Positions 39,531 to 48,867 of a stretch of 64,000 bases of DNA are shown piece by piece. Source of the stretch: Pseudomonadota bacterium (lineage in GTDB: Bacteria; Pseudomonadota; Gammaproteobacteria; Steroidobacterales; Steroidobacteraceae); assembly GCA_021808195.1 (NCBI GenBank), contig JAKBCE010000013.1, forward strand, positions 1-64,000. The letters run 5' to 3'. The position numbers and the translations under genes are program-made. The notes beneath the pieces were generated by a model that saw nothing but the letters and a program-made list of their open reading frames with translations, did no database searches and was not told where the DNA came from. The first letter of the stretch is position 1. Each line of letters begins with the position of its first letter.

Positions 39531-41606
39531 TTACGTCCAACCGCCTCGTCGTGCCGCCTCGATGAGCCGGGCCGCCGGCCGCCACCGCCCACCGTGCGTC
39601 GGCGCGAGCCGCTCGAGGGTCGCGATGACGGCATCGAGACCTTCCCGCTCGGCCCAGTACATCGGCCCACCCTTGTAGGCCGGGAAGCCGTAGCCGTGGA
39701 CGTACACCACATCGATGTCCCCGGCACGAGTGGCGATGCCCTCAGCGAGGATCTTCGCCCCCTCGTTCACGAGCGGGTGCAACAGGCGCGCGAGGATCTC
39801 CTCATCCCCTATGACGCGCCGCTCGATGCCGAGTTCGCGCGAAACCGACTCAATCAACGCCTGCGCTTCGGGATTGTGCGTCCGTCTGCCGCCTGCGTAG
39901 CGATAAAAGCCCTCGCCGCTCTTGCGCCCAAGACGGCCCTGCGCAACCATCCGCTCGAGAATGGGCGAGCAGCGCTCATCCGGGGGTAACGTGCGATTGC
40001 GCCGGATCGCCCAGCCGACGTCGTTGCCGGCCAGATCACGCATCGCGAGCGGTCCCATCGCAAAGCCAAAGCGCTCGATAACCTCATCGACCTGCTCGGG
40101 GGTGGCGCCCTCCTCGAGCAGCCGCTCGGCCTGTGCCCCGTAGTACTGCAGCATGCGGTTACCGATGAATCCATCGCAGTTGCCCGCGAGCACCGCAACC
40201 TTGCCGAGCTGGCGCGCAAGCGCCATCACGGTGGCGAGGGTCTGGGGCGAGCTTCGCTCACCACGCACGTTTTCCATCAGCTTCATCACGTGCGCCGGGC
40301 TGAAGAAATGCGTCCCAACCACCTGCTGCGGCCGGCGGGTCGCCGCGGCCAGCCGATCGATGTCGAGCGTGGAGGTGTTGCTGGCAAGAATGGCGTGGGG
40401 CGGGGTGCTGCGATCGAGCCGCTCAAACACTTCGCGCTTCAGCGCTGGATCCTCAAACACGGCCTCGATCGCGATGTCGACTTCCCCGAGCGAGCCGTAC
40501 TCGACCGCAGTGCCGATGCGCTCGAGCGCCGCATCGGCCTGCTCGCGGGTCAGTCGGCCGCGGGCGACGCTCTGCGCGTAGTGTTCGCGGATGTGTGCGA
40601 CCCCACGAGCGAGCGCTGCGTCCGACACATCCAACAGCAAGACCGGAAACCCGGCACTGGCGAAGCACATCGCAATGCCTGCCCCCATGGTTCCGGCCCC
40701 GACTACCGCGGCTCGGCGGATCGGCAAGGGGGCGACATCGGCTTCGATGCCGGGAATTTTGCGCGCGGCACGCTCGGCGTGAAACACGTGCATCAGCGCC
40801 CTGCTCTGCGAGCTGTCGCGACACTCGAGAAAATACTGGCGCTCCAGGCGAAACGCCTCGGCTGGCACGCGCGTACAGGCCGCCTCGATCGCATCCACGA
40901 TGCGCCAAGGGGCAAGCTGGCCGCGAAACCTGCGCGCGTTCGCCGCGCGCCACGATGCGAACAGCGCCGGATCCGCCGACGCGATCTTCTCCTCACGCCC
41001 GCTCGCCGGTGCCGGCGTGCCTTCGGCCGCCAGGCGCCGAGCGTAGGCAATGGCTGCCGGCCGCGTATCGGTCGCCAATGCATCGATCAGACCGAGCGCG
41101 AGGGCCCGCTCGGCGGGCAGCGCCTCGCCCGAGGTAATGGCCTCGAGCGCCGCCTGCGGACCGGCCAATCGCGTGAAACGCTGCGTGCCACCGGCGCCCG
41201 GAATCAGCCCGAGTTTGACTTCCGGCAATCCCACGCACGCCTGCGGCGCCGCGAGCCGTGCGTGGCAGGTGAGCGCAAGCTCGAACCCACCGCCGAGCGC
41301 CATGCCCTCGATCGCCGCCACGACCGGCTTGCCGAGCGTCTCGATCTGCGTGAGCACATCGAGCAGGATCGGCGGGGCAAAGCTCGCTCCGGAGGCGATT
41401 TCATTGATGTCAGCGCCGGCCGGAAAACGGCCCGCCGCCGCGGCGATGACCACCGCCTTGACGGTCGGATCCTGCGCGGCTCGCGCGAGGCCCGCCGCCA
41501 GCGTAACGCGAACCTCTTGGCTGAGCGCGTTGACCGGCGGATGGTCGATCTCGAGCACTGCGACATCCTCGTCGCGCTGGAAATGCGTCGGCACGAACTT
41601 CCCCAC
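39531..41606 (-). CDS. Enoyl-CoA hydratase/3-hydroxyacyl-CoA dehydrogenase (FadJ/MFE1-like)
   Basis: This 691-residue protein has the crotonase domain first (AGRFPAGADINEIASG, GMALGGGFELALTCHARLAA, GLPEVKLGLIPGAGGTQRF) and the dehydrogenase second (AAVVGAGTMGAGIAMCFASA, VGTHFFSPAHVMKLMENVRG, and the GNCDGFIGNRML helix). This order matches FadB, FadJ and peroxisomal MFE1. It lies 60 bases upstream of the PsrA-like gene and 53 bases after cysNC, on the same strand. It acts on unsaturated acyl-CoA in beta-oxidation and could also serve the PaaF/PaaH steps of phenylacetate breakdown, which have no other gene in this window. Confidence 0.93.
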   Translation of the reverse strand: MGKFVPTHFQRDEDVAVLEIDHPPVNALSQEVRVTLAAGLARAAQDPTVKAVVIAAAAGRFPAGADINEIASGASFAPPILLDVLTQIETLGKPVVAAIEGMALGGGFELALTCHARLAAPQACVGLPEVKLGLIPGAGGTQRFTRLAGPQAALEAITSGEALPAERALALGLIDALATDTRPAAIAYARRLAAEGTPAPASGREEKIASADPALFASWRAANARRFRGQLAPWRIVDAIEAACTRVPAEAFRLERQYFLECRDSSQSRALMHVFHAERAARKIPGIEADVAPLPIRRAAVVGAGTMGAGIAMCFASAGFPVLLLDVSDAALARGVAHIREHYAQSVARGRLTREQADAALERIGTAVEYGSLGEVDIAIEAVFEDPALKREVFERLDRSTPPHAILASNTSTLDIDRLAAATRRPQQVVGTHFFSPAHVMKLMENVRGERSSPQTLATVMALARQLGKVAVLAGNCDGFIGNRMLQYYGAQAERLLEEGATPEQVDEVIERFGFAMGPLAMRDLAGNDVGWAIRRNRTLPPDERCSPILERMVAQGRLGRKSGEGFYRYAGGRRTHNPEAQALIESVSRELGIERRVIGDEEILARLLHPLVNEGAKILAEGIATRAGDIDVVYVHGYGFPAYKGGPMYWAEREGLDAVIATLERLAPTHGGRWRPAARLIEAARRGGWT

Positions 41607-41659
41607 TGGGCGAATCCGCCGATGTTAGCGCGCCGCAGCGCCGTGATCGAGCCTCGCGC

Positions 41660-43543
41660 TCAGCGGATGATCTGGCGTGCTGCCAGCGCCTCGAGCACCC
41701 GTCGCGCTTCCTCCTCCGGACCGAGTGGGCTCGGCTCGAGCACGATCTCTGCGGCCTCGGGCGCCTCGTACGGCGAGTCAATGCCGGTGAAGTTCTTGAT
41801 CTTGCCATCCAGTGCGCGGGCGTAGAGCCCCTTCGGATCGCGCCGCTTGCACTCCTCGATCGGAGTATCGACGAATACCTCGATGAACTCGCCCGCCTCG
41901 ACCAGCTCGCGCACCATGCGCCGCTCGGCGCGAAACGGCGAGATGAACGAGCACAGCACGATCAATCCAGCATCGACGAACAGCTTGGCCACCTCGCCCA
42001 CCCGGCGGACGTTCTCGACGCGATCGGCATCGGTAAAGCCCAGATCACGATTCAACCCGTGGCGGACGTTGTCGCCGTCGAGGAGGTAGGTGTGCACGCC
42101 GCGCGCGTGCAATTCGCGCGCGACGATGTTGGCGATGGTGCTTTTACCCGAGCCGGAAAGACCCGTGAACCACAGGATGGCCGGCCGGTGACCGTTCAAG
42201 TGCACCCGCGCGGCTTTGTCGATGAGCAATGCCTGCCGATGGATATTGGTTGCACGGCGCAGCCCGAAGCTGATCATGCCGGCGCCCGCAGTCGCATTCG
42301 TGAACCGGTCGATCAGCACGAACGCCCCCGTAGCGCGGTTGTCCACGTACGCATCGAGCGCGACCGGTGTCGCCGTAGAGAGATTGCAGAAACCGATCTC
42401 ATTCAGGCCGAGCGTCTTCGCCGCGATGTGCTCGAGCGTGTTGACGTCGGTCTTGTGCTTCAGACTCGTCACCCGCGCCGGTACGTAGCGCGTGCCGATG
42501 CGCATCAGATACGAGCGTCCCGGCAGCATCGGCTCCTCGATCATCCACAGCACCTCGGCGGCGAACTGATCGACCACCTCGGGCCGTGCATCCGAGTGCG
42601 CCAGCACGTCCCCGCGAGCGACATCGACCTCATCGGCGAGTGTCAGAGTTACCGCATCGCCGGCGCGTGCCTCGGGGAGATCCCCATCTGCGGTGACGAT
42701 GCGCTGCACGGTAGTCTCGCGCCCCGACTCGGACACCGCCACCCGATCGCCCGGACGCACCACGCCTGAGGCCACCGTGCCGGCGAAGCCGCGAAAGTCC
42801 AGATTCGGCCGGTTGACCCATTGCACCGGGAAGCGCAGCGGCTTCTCGGAGAGGCCTTCGCTCACATCGAGCGACTCGAGGGACTCGATCAGCGTCGGCC
42901 CGTCGTACCAACTGGTGTGCTCGGAGCGGCGGATCACGTTGTCACCGAATCGCGCCGAGAGCGGAATGCTGGTAATGGAGCTGAAATTCAGTGGCGCGGC
43001 GAAGCCGAGATAGTCGGCGACGATGTGGTGGAAGCGCTCGCCGGAGAACTCCACCAGATCGATCTTGTTGACCGCCAGCACCACGTGTTTGATGCCGAGC
43101 AGCGCACAGATGTAGCTGTGCCGGCGAGTCTGAGTGAGCACGCCCTTGCGTGCGTCGATCAGAATCACCGCCGCGTGACTGTTCGATGCCCCGGTCGCCA
43201 TGTTGCGCGTGTACTGCTCGTGGCCCGGGGTGTCGGCAACGATGAACGCGCGACGCGGCGTGGAGAAGAATCGATAGGCCACGTCGATCGTGATGCCTTG
43301 CTCGCGCTCGGCCTGCAGGCCATCGACGAGCAGGGCGAGGTCGAGGTCCTCGCCCGTAGTGCCGTGCTTGCGGCTGTCGCGCTCAAGCGCAGCGAGCTGG
43401 TCCTCGAGCACGAGCTGCGTGTCGTACAGCAGCCGCCCGATCAGGGTCGATTTGCCGTCATCGACCGAGCCGCAGGTGAGAAAGCGCAGGAGCCCCTTGC
43501 GCTCGGCCGGGCCGCCCACTGGGGTGTCAGAAATAGCCGTCAC
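41660..43543 (-). CDS. cysNC: Sulfate adenylyltransferase GTPase fused to APS kinase
   Basis: This 627-residue fusion has CysN (about 1-440) with the GTPase loops GSVDDGKST (25-33), [12 protein letters not shown] and NKIDL, then APS kinase (CysC, about 450-627) with [18 protein letters not shown] and [20 protein letters not shown]. The GTPase drives APS formation with CysD, and the kinase makes PAPS. Such fusions (NodQ-like) occur in many proteobacteria. It overlaps the cysD 3' end by 17 bases. Confidence 0.95.
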   Translation of the reverse strand: MTAISDTPVGGPAERKGLLRFLTCGSVDDGKSTLIGRLLYDTQLVLEDQLAALERDSRKHGTTGEDLDLALLVDGLQAEREQGITIDVAYRFFSTPRRAFIVADTPGHEQYTRNMATGASNSHAAVILIDARKGVLTQTRRHSYICALLGIKHVVLAVNKIDLVEFSGERFHHIVADYLGFAAPLNFSSITSIPLSARFGDNVIRRSEHTSWYDGPTLIESLESLDVSEGLSEKPLRFPVQWVNRPNLDFRGFAGTVASGVVRPGDRVAVSESGRETTVQRIVTADGDLPEARAGDAVTLTLADEVDVARGDVLAHSDARPEVVDQFAAEVLWMIEEPMLPGRSYLMRIGTRYVPARVTSLKHKTDVNTLEHIAAKTLGLNEIGFCNLSTATPVALDAYVDNRATGAFVLIDRFTNATAGAGMISFGLRRATNIHRQALLIDKAARVHLNGHRPAILWFTGLSGSGKSTIANIVARELHARGVHTYLLDGDNVRHGLNRDLGFTDADRVENVRRVGEVAKLFVDAGLIVLCSFISPFRAERRMVRELVEAGEFIEVFVDTPIEECKRRDPKGLYARALDGKIKNFTGIDSPYEAPEAAEIVLEPSPLGPEEEARRVLEALAARQIIR

Positions 43544-44453
43544 GTTTCTTCTTCTCCATGGAGGCCGCCTCGTCGTTGTCGATCAGCCGCCCGGAGCGCT
43601 CCGAGGTGCGCGTGGCGAGCATCTCGGCGATGATGTCATCGAGCGTTGCGGCACGGCTCTCGATCGCAGCCGAGAGCGGATAGCAACCGAGCGAGCGAAA
43701 ACGCACCATGCGCACCTGCTCGCGCTCGCCGCTCTTGAGCGGCATGCGCTCATCGTCGCGCATGATGAGCTGGCCGTCGCGCTCGAGCACCGGCCGGGGC
43801 GCGGCAAAATACAGCGGCACTACCGGAATGTCCTCGGCCCGCGTGTACTGCCAGATATCGAGCTCGGTCCAGTTCGAGAGCGGAAAGACCCGGATGGTCT
43901 CACCCTGATTGATCCGGGTGTTGTACAAGTTCCAAAGTTCCGGGCGCTGATTGCGCGGATCCCACACGTGTCCGGCGGAGCGGAACGAGAAGACGCGCTC
44001 CTTGGCGCGGCTTTTCTCCTCGTCGCGCCGCGCGCCGCCGAAGGCGGCGTCGAACTGCCACTTGTCGAGCGCCTGCTTCAGCGCCTCGGTCTTCATGACC
44101 TGGGTGTGCAACTGCGAGCCGGAGCTGATCGGATTGATGCCGCGCGCGAGCCCATCGGGGTTGGTGTGGGTGAGCAGTCTCACCCCGTAACGCTCGGCAA
44201 TCCGGTCGCGGTGCTCGATCATGGCGCGGAACTTCCAGCCCGTGTCGATGTGCAGCAGCGGGAACGGCGGCTTTGACGGGTGGAACGCCTTCAGCGCCAG
44301 ATGCAGCATGACGCCAGAGTCCTTGCCGATCGAATAGAGCATCACCGGATTGCGAAACTCGGCGACCACCTCGCGCATGATGGCGATCGACTCGGACTCG
44401 AGCTGACGCAGATGCGGCGAGAGCTCTGTGGCGGATGCGTTGCGGATGCTCAT
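43527..44453 (-). CDS. cysD: Sulfate adenylyltransferase small subunit
   Basis: This 308-residue ATP sulfurylase subunit makes APS from ATP and sulfate. It has the PP-motif region ([20 protein letters not shown]), the DTGWKF and [22 protein letters not shown] segments, and ends EKKKRDGYF as CysD proteins do. ATG at 44453 is chosen; a longer frame to 44633 runs through cysQ and encodes nonsense. It follows cysQ by 10 bases and overlaps cysNC by 17 bases. Confidence 0.95.
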   Translation of the reverse strand: MSIRNASATELSPHLRQLESESIAIMREVVAEFRNPVMLYSIGKDSGVMLHLALKAFHPSKPPFPLLHIDTGWKFRAMIEHRDRIAERYGVRLLTHTNPDGLARGINPISSGSQLHTQVMKTEALKQALDKWQFDAAFGGARRDEEKSRAKERVFSFRSAGHVWDPRNQRPELWNLYNTRINQGETIRVFPLSNWTELDIWQYTRAEDIPVVPLYFAAPRPVLERDGQLIMRDDERMPLKSGEREQVRMVRFRSLGCYPLSAAIESRAATLDDIIAEMLATRTSERSGRLIDNDEAASMEKKKRDGYF

Positions 44454-44463
44454 GCTCGTGCGC

Positions 44464-45276
44464 TCAGGCGGCCAGCGGCGCCAATGGAATCGGCCCTGCG
44501 GCCACGAAGAAGGAATTGCGGAAGTCCGGCTTGCCGTAACGCAGCGCTCCTCCGCCCGGCGCGAGCACCTGACCACCGGCGGCAAGCAGCACCGCGTGCC
44601 CGGCAGCCGTGTCCCACTCCATGGTCGGTCCAAGACGCGGATACAGATCTGCTTCCCCGCTCGCCACCAGACAGAACTTCAACGACGAGCCGACCGAGAC
44701 GCGCTCATGAACGCGATAGGCGCTCAGGTATTGCTCGGTCTGCGGGGTGGCATGCGAGCGGGACACGACCGCGGTCAGGCCCGCCGCCGGGGCGGCTCGC
44801 ACGTGCAACGGCTCGCGCGGTCCGCTCGGGCCGTCGGTGGGCGGCTGGGCGCAGCGGAACGCATGTGCGGCGGCGACGTCACCGGCATAGAGCGTACCGC
44901 CCACCGGGGCGTATACGACACCGAGGACCGGAGCGCCTGCCCGCACCAGAGCAATGTTGACGGTGAACTCGCCCCGCCGGGCGATGAACTCCTTGGTGCC
45001 ATCGAGCGGATCGACCAGAAAGAACGTCTCGCCCACCACCGGAATGCGTCCGGCCGCACAGGCCTCCTCGGCCACCACCGGTATGTCCGGCGCAATGCGC
45101 GCCAGGTGCGCAAGAATAATGGCCTCGGCCGCATGGTCGGCTTCGGTCACCGGAGTTCGGTCGGCCTTCTGCTCGACGGCACAGCCGCGCAGATACACCG
45201 CGTGGGCCTCGCGGCCGGCAGCCACGGCCACCGGCAGCAACGCCTCGAGCAATGCGGAATCGGCAATCGGGGGCAC
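44464..45276 (-). CDS. cysQ: 3'(2'),5'-bisphosphate nucleotidase
   Basis: This 270-residue inositol-monophosphatase-fold enzyme hydrolyses PAP, the by-product of PAPS use. Metal ligands are seen in VVAEEA (E70) and DPLDGTKEF (D89 and D92), with the C-terminal motif [16 protein letters not shown]. The start is a GTG at 45276. It is the first gene of the cysQ-cysD-cysNC operon and lies 42 bases beyond the YceI terminator. It prevents build-up of inhibitory PAP if PAPS is used. Confidence 0.92.
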   Translation of the reverse strand: MPPIADSALLEALLPVAVAAGREAHAVYLRGCAVEQKADRTPVTEADHAAEAIILAHLARIAPDIPVVAEEACAAGRIPVVGETFFLVDPLDGTKEFIARRGEFTVNIALVRAGAPVLGVVYAPVGGTLYAGDVAAAHAFRCAQPPTDGPSGPREPLHVRAAPAAGLTAVVSRSHATPQTEQYLSAYRVHERVSVGSSLKFCLVASGEADLYPRLGPTMEWDTAAGHAVLLAAGGQVLAPGGGALRYGKPDFRNSFFVAAGPIPLAPLAA

Positions 45277-45317
45277 AGGATCGGTCCGTTGAAAATCCAG
45301 TGCCCAAGTCTACACAA

Positions 45318-45349
45318 AGCCGCGCCCGGCAGACTCGCCGGGCGCGGCT
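45318..45349 (-). terminator. Intrinsic terminator of the YceI gene
   Basis: AGCCGCGCCCGGC (45318-45330) and GCCGGGCGCGGCT (45337-45349) form a perfect 13-bp stem with a 6-base loop, followed on the minus strand by TTGTGT. It lies 78 bases after the YceI stop and 42 bases before cysQ, so it would end YceI transcription before the cys operon. Confidence 0.7.
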
Positions 45350-45426
45350 CAACGCTCAGACTTTGCAGCTATGTGATTAGGTTCTCACGTGCCGGAGCCG
45401 GCACGGAGCTCCCGCGCCGGGCTCGC

Positions 45427-46011
45427 TCAGCCCTGACGCACGCCCTCGACCTGGATGTGCAGCCGCACCCACATTTGAAAGCCGAACGCGCGGCCATAGC
45501 TGATGCCGTAATCGGCCCGGTTGAACTCAGCGTACGCATCGGCCCCGCAGCGATACTGGTGAAAGAAGACGACCTCCTTGCACTCGAAGTGGCGAATGGT
45601 GAGGGTGAGCGGGCGCGTCACCCCGTGCAGCGTGAACTTGCCGATCACGCGCGTCGGCGCACCGTGCTTGAAGCCGGCGAGACGCCCGACGTAAGTCGCT
45701 GTCGGGTACTTGGCCACATCGAGCAGGTTCGGACCGCGGGCATCCTTATTGAGCTGTGCTTCGCCAAAATCATCCGAGGCGGTATCGACCGTCACGTGCA
45801 CGGTGCCGGTGTGCGCTTGGCGATCGAGGACGATCGTGCAGCTGGTCTTGGTGAAAATACCGCGCCACACCGACAGCCCACCGAAATGATCGGTCGAGAA
45901 GCTCGGATGCGTATGCGTCGGATCGCACACGTAGGTCACGGGCTTGGCGAAAGCCGTGCCGGCCGACACCGCGAGCAGTGCGAGCGGCAGGATGAGTTTG
46001 CTAAGACGCAT
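45427..46011 (-). CDS. YceI-family periplasmic protein
   Basis: This 194-residue protein has a signal peptide (MRLSKLILPLALLAVSAGTA, cut after AFA near residue 22) followed by the YceI lipocalin-like beta barrel. Family segments are THTHPSFSTDHFGGLSVWRG and KYPTATYVGRLAGFKH. YceI proteins bind isoprenoids such as polyprenyl quinones in the periplasm. The ATG has AGGAGG upstream. It is a single-gene unit between ald and the cys operon. Confidence 0.93.
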   Translation of the reverse strand: MRLSKLILPLALLAVSAGTAFAKPVTYVCDPTHTHPSFSTDHFGGLSVWRGIFTKTSCTIVLDRQAHTGTVHVTVDTASDDFGEAQLNKDARGPNLLDVAKYPTATYVGRLAGFKHGAPTRVIGKFTLHGVTRPLTLTIRHFECKEVVFFHQYRCGADAYAEFNRADYGISYGRAFGFQMWVRLHIQVEGVRQG

Positions 46012-46128
46012 CGAGAACCTCCTGGTTGATTTGACGTGTCCCCGGTGCGGCCCGTTGGGGCCGTCCGGCACGACGCGAACCGCTAGCCTACCGGCAGGCG
46101 GGCGCGCCGCGCCAGACGTTACATGGGT

Positions 46129-47241
46129 TTAACCGACCGTGACCGGCGAGGGCGCAAGCGCGACACCGAGCGATTGCGCCACCGCAGCGTGAGTGATCGC
46201 GCCGGCGTGCACGTTCAGACCGGCCGCGAAACCCGCATCCCGGCGCAGCGCCTCCTGCCAACCCAGATCAGCCAGCTGGCGCACATACGGCAGCGTCGCG
46301 TTGGTGAGCGCGAACGTCGAGGTGCGCGCCACCGCCCCGGGCATGTTCGCCACGCAGTAATGTACGACGCCATCGACGATGAAAGTCGGTTCCGCGTGCG
46401 TCGTCGGCCGACTGGTCTCGAAGCAGCCACCCTGGTCGATGGCGATGTCGACCAGCACCGAGCCCGGCCGCATGCTCGAGAGCATCGCGCGCGTCACCAG
46501 CTTCGGCGCGGAGGCCCCCGCGATGAGCACCGCACCGATCACCAGATCGGCCTCCTTCACCAGCCGCTCGATGGTTGCAGCGGTGGAATAGGCGGTGCGC
46601 AGCGAGGAACCGAACAGATCCGACAACTCGCGCAAGCGCTCGATCGAGCGATCCACCACAGTGACGTCGGCGTGCATGCCCACTGCCATCTGCGCCGCGT
46701 GCGTACCGGCCACGCCGCCGCCGAGGATCACCACCTTCGCCGGCAGCACGCCCGGCACCCCGCCGAGCAGTACGCCGCTGCCGCCATTCGCCTTCTGCAG
46801 GCAGCCGGCCCCCACGTGCACCGACATGCGCCCGGCCACTTCGCTCATCGGTGTGAGCAATGGCAGCGCCCCGGCGCGGGTGACCGTCTCGTAGGCGATG
46901 GCCGTGGCGCCGGACTGCATCAACGCCTGCGCCTGCTGCGGATCGGGCGCCAGGTGCAGATAGGTGAACAGCACCTGGCCGCGACGCAGCCGCGCGCACT
47001 CGGCCGGCTGGGGTTCCTTCACCTTCACCACCAGTTCGGCTTGCGCAAACACGTCGGCCGCCCCGGGGACGACCCGAGCCCCGACCGCCTGGTAGTCGGC
47101 ATCGGGGATCCCGATGCCGGCTCCGGCACCGGTCTCGATCAGCACCTCGTGGCCCGCAGCGGTGAGTTCGCGCACCCCCGCCGGAACGAGCCCCACCCGA
47201 TATTCGTGCACCTTGATCTCGCGCGGAACGCCAATACGCAT
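46129..47241 (-). CDS. ald: Alanine dehydrogenase
   Basis: This 370-residue enzyme oxidatively deaminates L-alanine to pyruvate with NAD. It begins MRIGVPREIKVHEYRVGLVP, includes KVKEPQPAECARLRRGQVLF, the catalytic His in YLHLAPD, the NAD-binding VVILGGGVAGTHAAQMAVGM and DIAIDQGGCFETSRPTTHAE. Full length for the family. It is divergent from an AsnC-type regulator 148 bases away, which probably controls it in response to an amino acid. Confidence 0.96.
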   Translation of the reverse strand: MRIGVPREIKVHEYRVGLVPAGVRELTAAGHEVLIETGAGAGIGIPDADYQAVGARVVPGAADVFAQAELVVKVKEPQPAECARLRRGQVLFTYLHLAPDPQQAQALMQSGATAIAYETVTRAGALPLLTPMSEVAGRMSVHVGAGCLQKANGGSGVLLGGVPGVLPAKVVILGGGVAGTHAAQMAVGMHADVTVVDRSIERLRELSDLFGSSLRTAYSTAATIERLVKEADLVIGAVLIAGASAPKLVTRAMLSSMRPGSVLVDIAIDQGGCFETSRPTTHAEPTFIVDGVVHYCVANMPGAVARTSTFALTNATLPYVRQLADLGWQEALRRDAGFAAGLNVHAGAITHAAVAQSLGVALAPSPVTVG

Positions 47242-47350
47242 CAGTCTCTCCCCCAGGTTCAGTGCCAGTTGAATGGGCTCAGCAGCTTACGGAGCGGCTC
47301 TGGCGGGGACTTGCGAAATGGGCCGGGGCGGCGCAGAGCGAGACATACTC

Positions 47351-47376
47351 TGCTGTAAAAATGCTATTTTATGGCA
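47351..47376. promoter_or_regulatory. Lrp/AsnC-type operator candidate
   Basis: TGCTAT-TTT-ATGGCA (47362-47376) is a 15-bp dyad with one mismatch, the usual size of an Lrp/AsnC site. TGCTGT (47351-47356) repeats its half-site one helical turn (11 bp) away. The AT-rich region lies between the divergent ald and regulator genes. Confidence 0.5.
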
Positions 47377-47389
47377 GAATATTGCGCAT

Positions 47390-47863
47390 ATGGAGCTCGA
47401 CCGATACGATCACGCCATCCTGCGCCACCTGCAGCAGGATGCCCGCATCACCAACGCCCGCCTCGCCAGCGAGGTCAATCTGTCCGAATCGGCCTGCCTG
47501 CGACGGGTCAAGGCGCTCGAGGAAGCCGGGCTGATCGAGGGCTACACCGCGCTGGTCAATCAGCACAAGGCCGGCTATCCGGTAAACGTGTTCGTCAGCA
47601 TCACGCTCGATCGGCAGAGCCAGTCCGGGCTCGAGGCCTTCGAGGCGGCGGTGCGCCGCATCCCGCAGGTGATGGAGTGTTATCTGATGACCGGCGAGCA
47701 CGACTACCTGCTGCGACTGGTGGTGGCCGATCTCGATGACTTCGAGCGCATCCACAGCCAGCACCTGACCCGCTTGCCGAGTGTCGTGCGCGTGCAGTCG
47801 AGCTTCGCGATGCGCACCGTGACGCGCTCGCCGGTGCTGCCGGTGCGTCCCGCACGCGGTTAG
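47390..47863 (+). CDS. Lrp/AsnC-family regulator (AldR-like by context)
   Basis: This 157-residue protein has the AsnC-type HTH (LDRYDHAILRHLQQDARITN, SESACLRRVKALEEAGLIEG) and a RAM domain (VMECYLMTGEHDYLLRLVVA). The ATG at 47390 begins right at the HTH; the frame from 47273 adds unrelated residues. It is divergent from ald, and alanine-responsive AldR-type control is the simplest reading. Its stop overlaps that of the convergent quinone oxidoreductase gene. Confidence 0.88.
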   Translation: MELDRYDHAILRHLQQDARITNARLASEVNLSESACLRRVKALEEAGLIEGYTALVNQHKAGYPVNVFVSITLDRQSQSGLEAFEAAVRRIPQVMECYLMTGEHDYLLRLVVADLDDFERIHSQHLTRLPSVVRVQSSFAMRTVTRSPVLPVRPARG

Positions 47864-48867
47864 GTTTGGGTGCGCAGCACGATCTTGCCAATGTGCGCCC
47901 CGGACTCCATTAGTGCGTGCGCACGGGCCGCCTCGATGAGAGGAAACGTCGCGTGAATGGGCAGATGCAGGCCGTGCGCCTCGATGAGCGGCCAGATCAC
48001 CCGGCGCAGTGCAGCGGCAATCGCTCCCTTGCGCTCGATCGTCTGCGGCCGTAGTCCCGAACCGCCGATCATCAATCGCTTGCCCATCAGTGCCGCCAGG
48101 TCGATCTCGGCCGTGCGCCCGCCCTGGGTGGCAATCACCGCAATGCGCGCATCGGGGGCTGCGGCGGCAATGTCGCGCCCGAGGTAGGCTCCGCCGACCA
48201 TGTCGAGGATGACATCCGCGCCCCGCCCCTGCGTGGCTGCGAGCGTTGCAGCCACGAAATCCTCGCGTTTGTAATCGATGGCGACCTCGGCGCCCAGTCG
48301 CACACAGGCGGCGCATTTCTCCGCGCTGCCGGCGGTGACGATCACTCGGGCACCGAAGGCCTTGGCGAGCACAATCGCAGTCGTTCCGATGCCACTCGAG
48401 CCACCGTGCACGAGCAACCACTCGCCCCGCTGCAGGCGCGAGCGCTCCCAGACGTTGTAGTAAACGGTAAAAACGGTCTCGGGCAGCGCAGCAGCCTGCT
48501 CGAGCGTGAGTCCGCGCGGAACCGGCAGACACTGTACCGCCGGTGCCAGGGCATATTCGGCGTAGCCGCCGCCCGCCACGAGCGCGCAGACCTGATCGCC
48601 GGCGGCCCACTCGGTGACCTCGGGCCCGACGCGCACGATCTGCCCGGCGAGTTCGAGCCCGGGAATGTCGCTCGCCCCGGGCGGCGGCGGATACAGCCCC
48701 TTGCGCTGTAGCACATCGGGCCGGTTGACCCCGGCGGCCGCCACCCGAATCAACACCTCGCGTGCGCCCGGCTCTGGCACCGGACGGCGCGCCGGTTGCA
48801 GAACTTCCGGACCGCCGAATGAGGCGATTTCGATGGCAGTCATGCTGCTCGGCAGATCGTTGCTCAT
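47860..48867 (-). CDS. NAD(P)H quinone oxidoreductase (PIG3-like MDR)
   Basis: This 335-residue zinc-free medium-chain reductase begins with MTAIEIASFGGPEVLQPARR (residues 10-29) and carries VAAAGVNRPDVLQRKGLYPP, a nucleotide-binding VHGGSSGIGTTAIVLAKAFG and the C-terminal TFPLIEARAH-like end. It reduces quinones with NADPH. It overlaps arnD by four bases and so is the last gene of the arn transcript, with no known role in aminoarabinose synthesis. Confidence 0.9.
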   Translation of the reverse strand: MSNDLPSSMTAIEIASFGGPEVLQPARRPVPEPGAREVLIRVAAAGVNRPDVLQRKGLYPPPPGASDIPGLELAGQIVRVGPEVTEWAAGDQVCALVAGGGYAEYALAPAVQCLPVPRGLTLEQAAALPETVFTVYYNVWERSRLQRGEWLLVHGGSSGIGTTAIVLAKAFGARVIVTAGSAEKCAACVRLGAEVAIDYKREDFVAATLAATQGRGADVILDMVGGAYLGRDIAAAAPDARIAVIATQGGRTAEIDLAALMGKRLMIGGSGLRPQTIERKGAIAAALRRVIWPLIEAHGLHLPIHATFPLIEAARAHALMESGAHIGKIVLRTQT

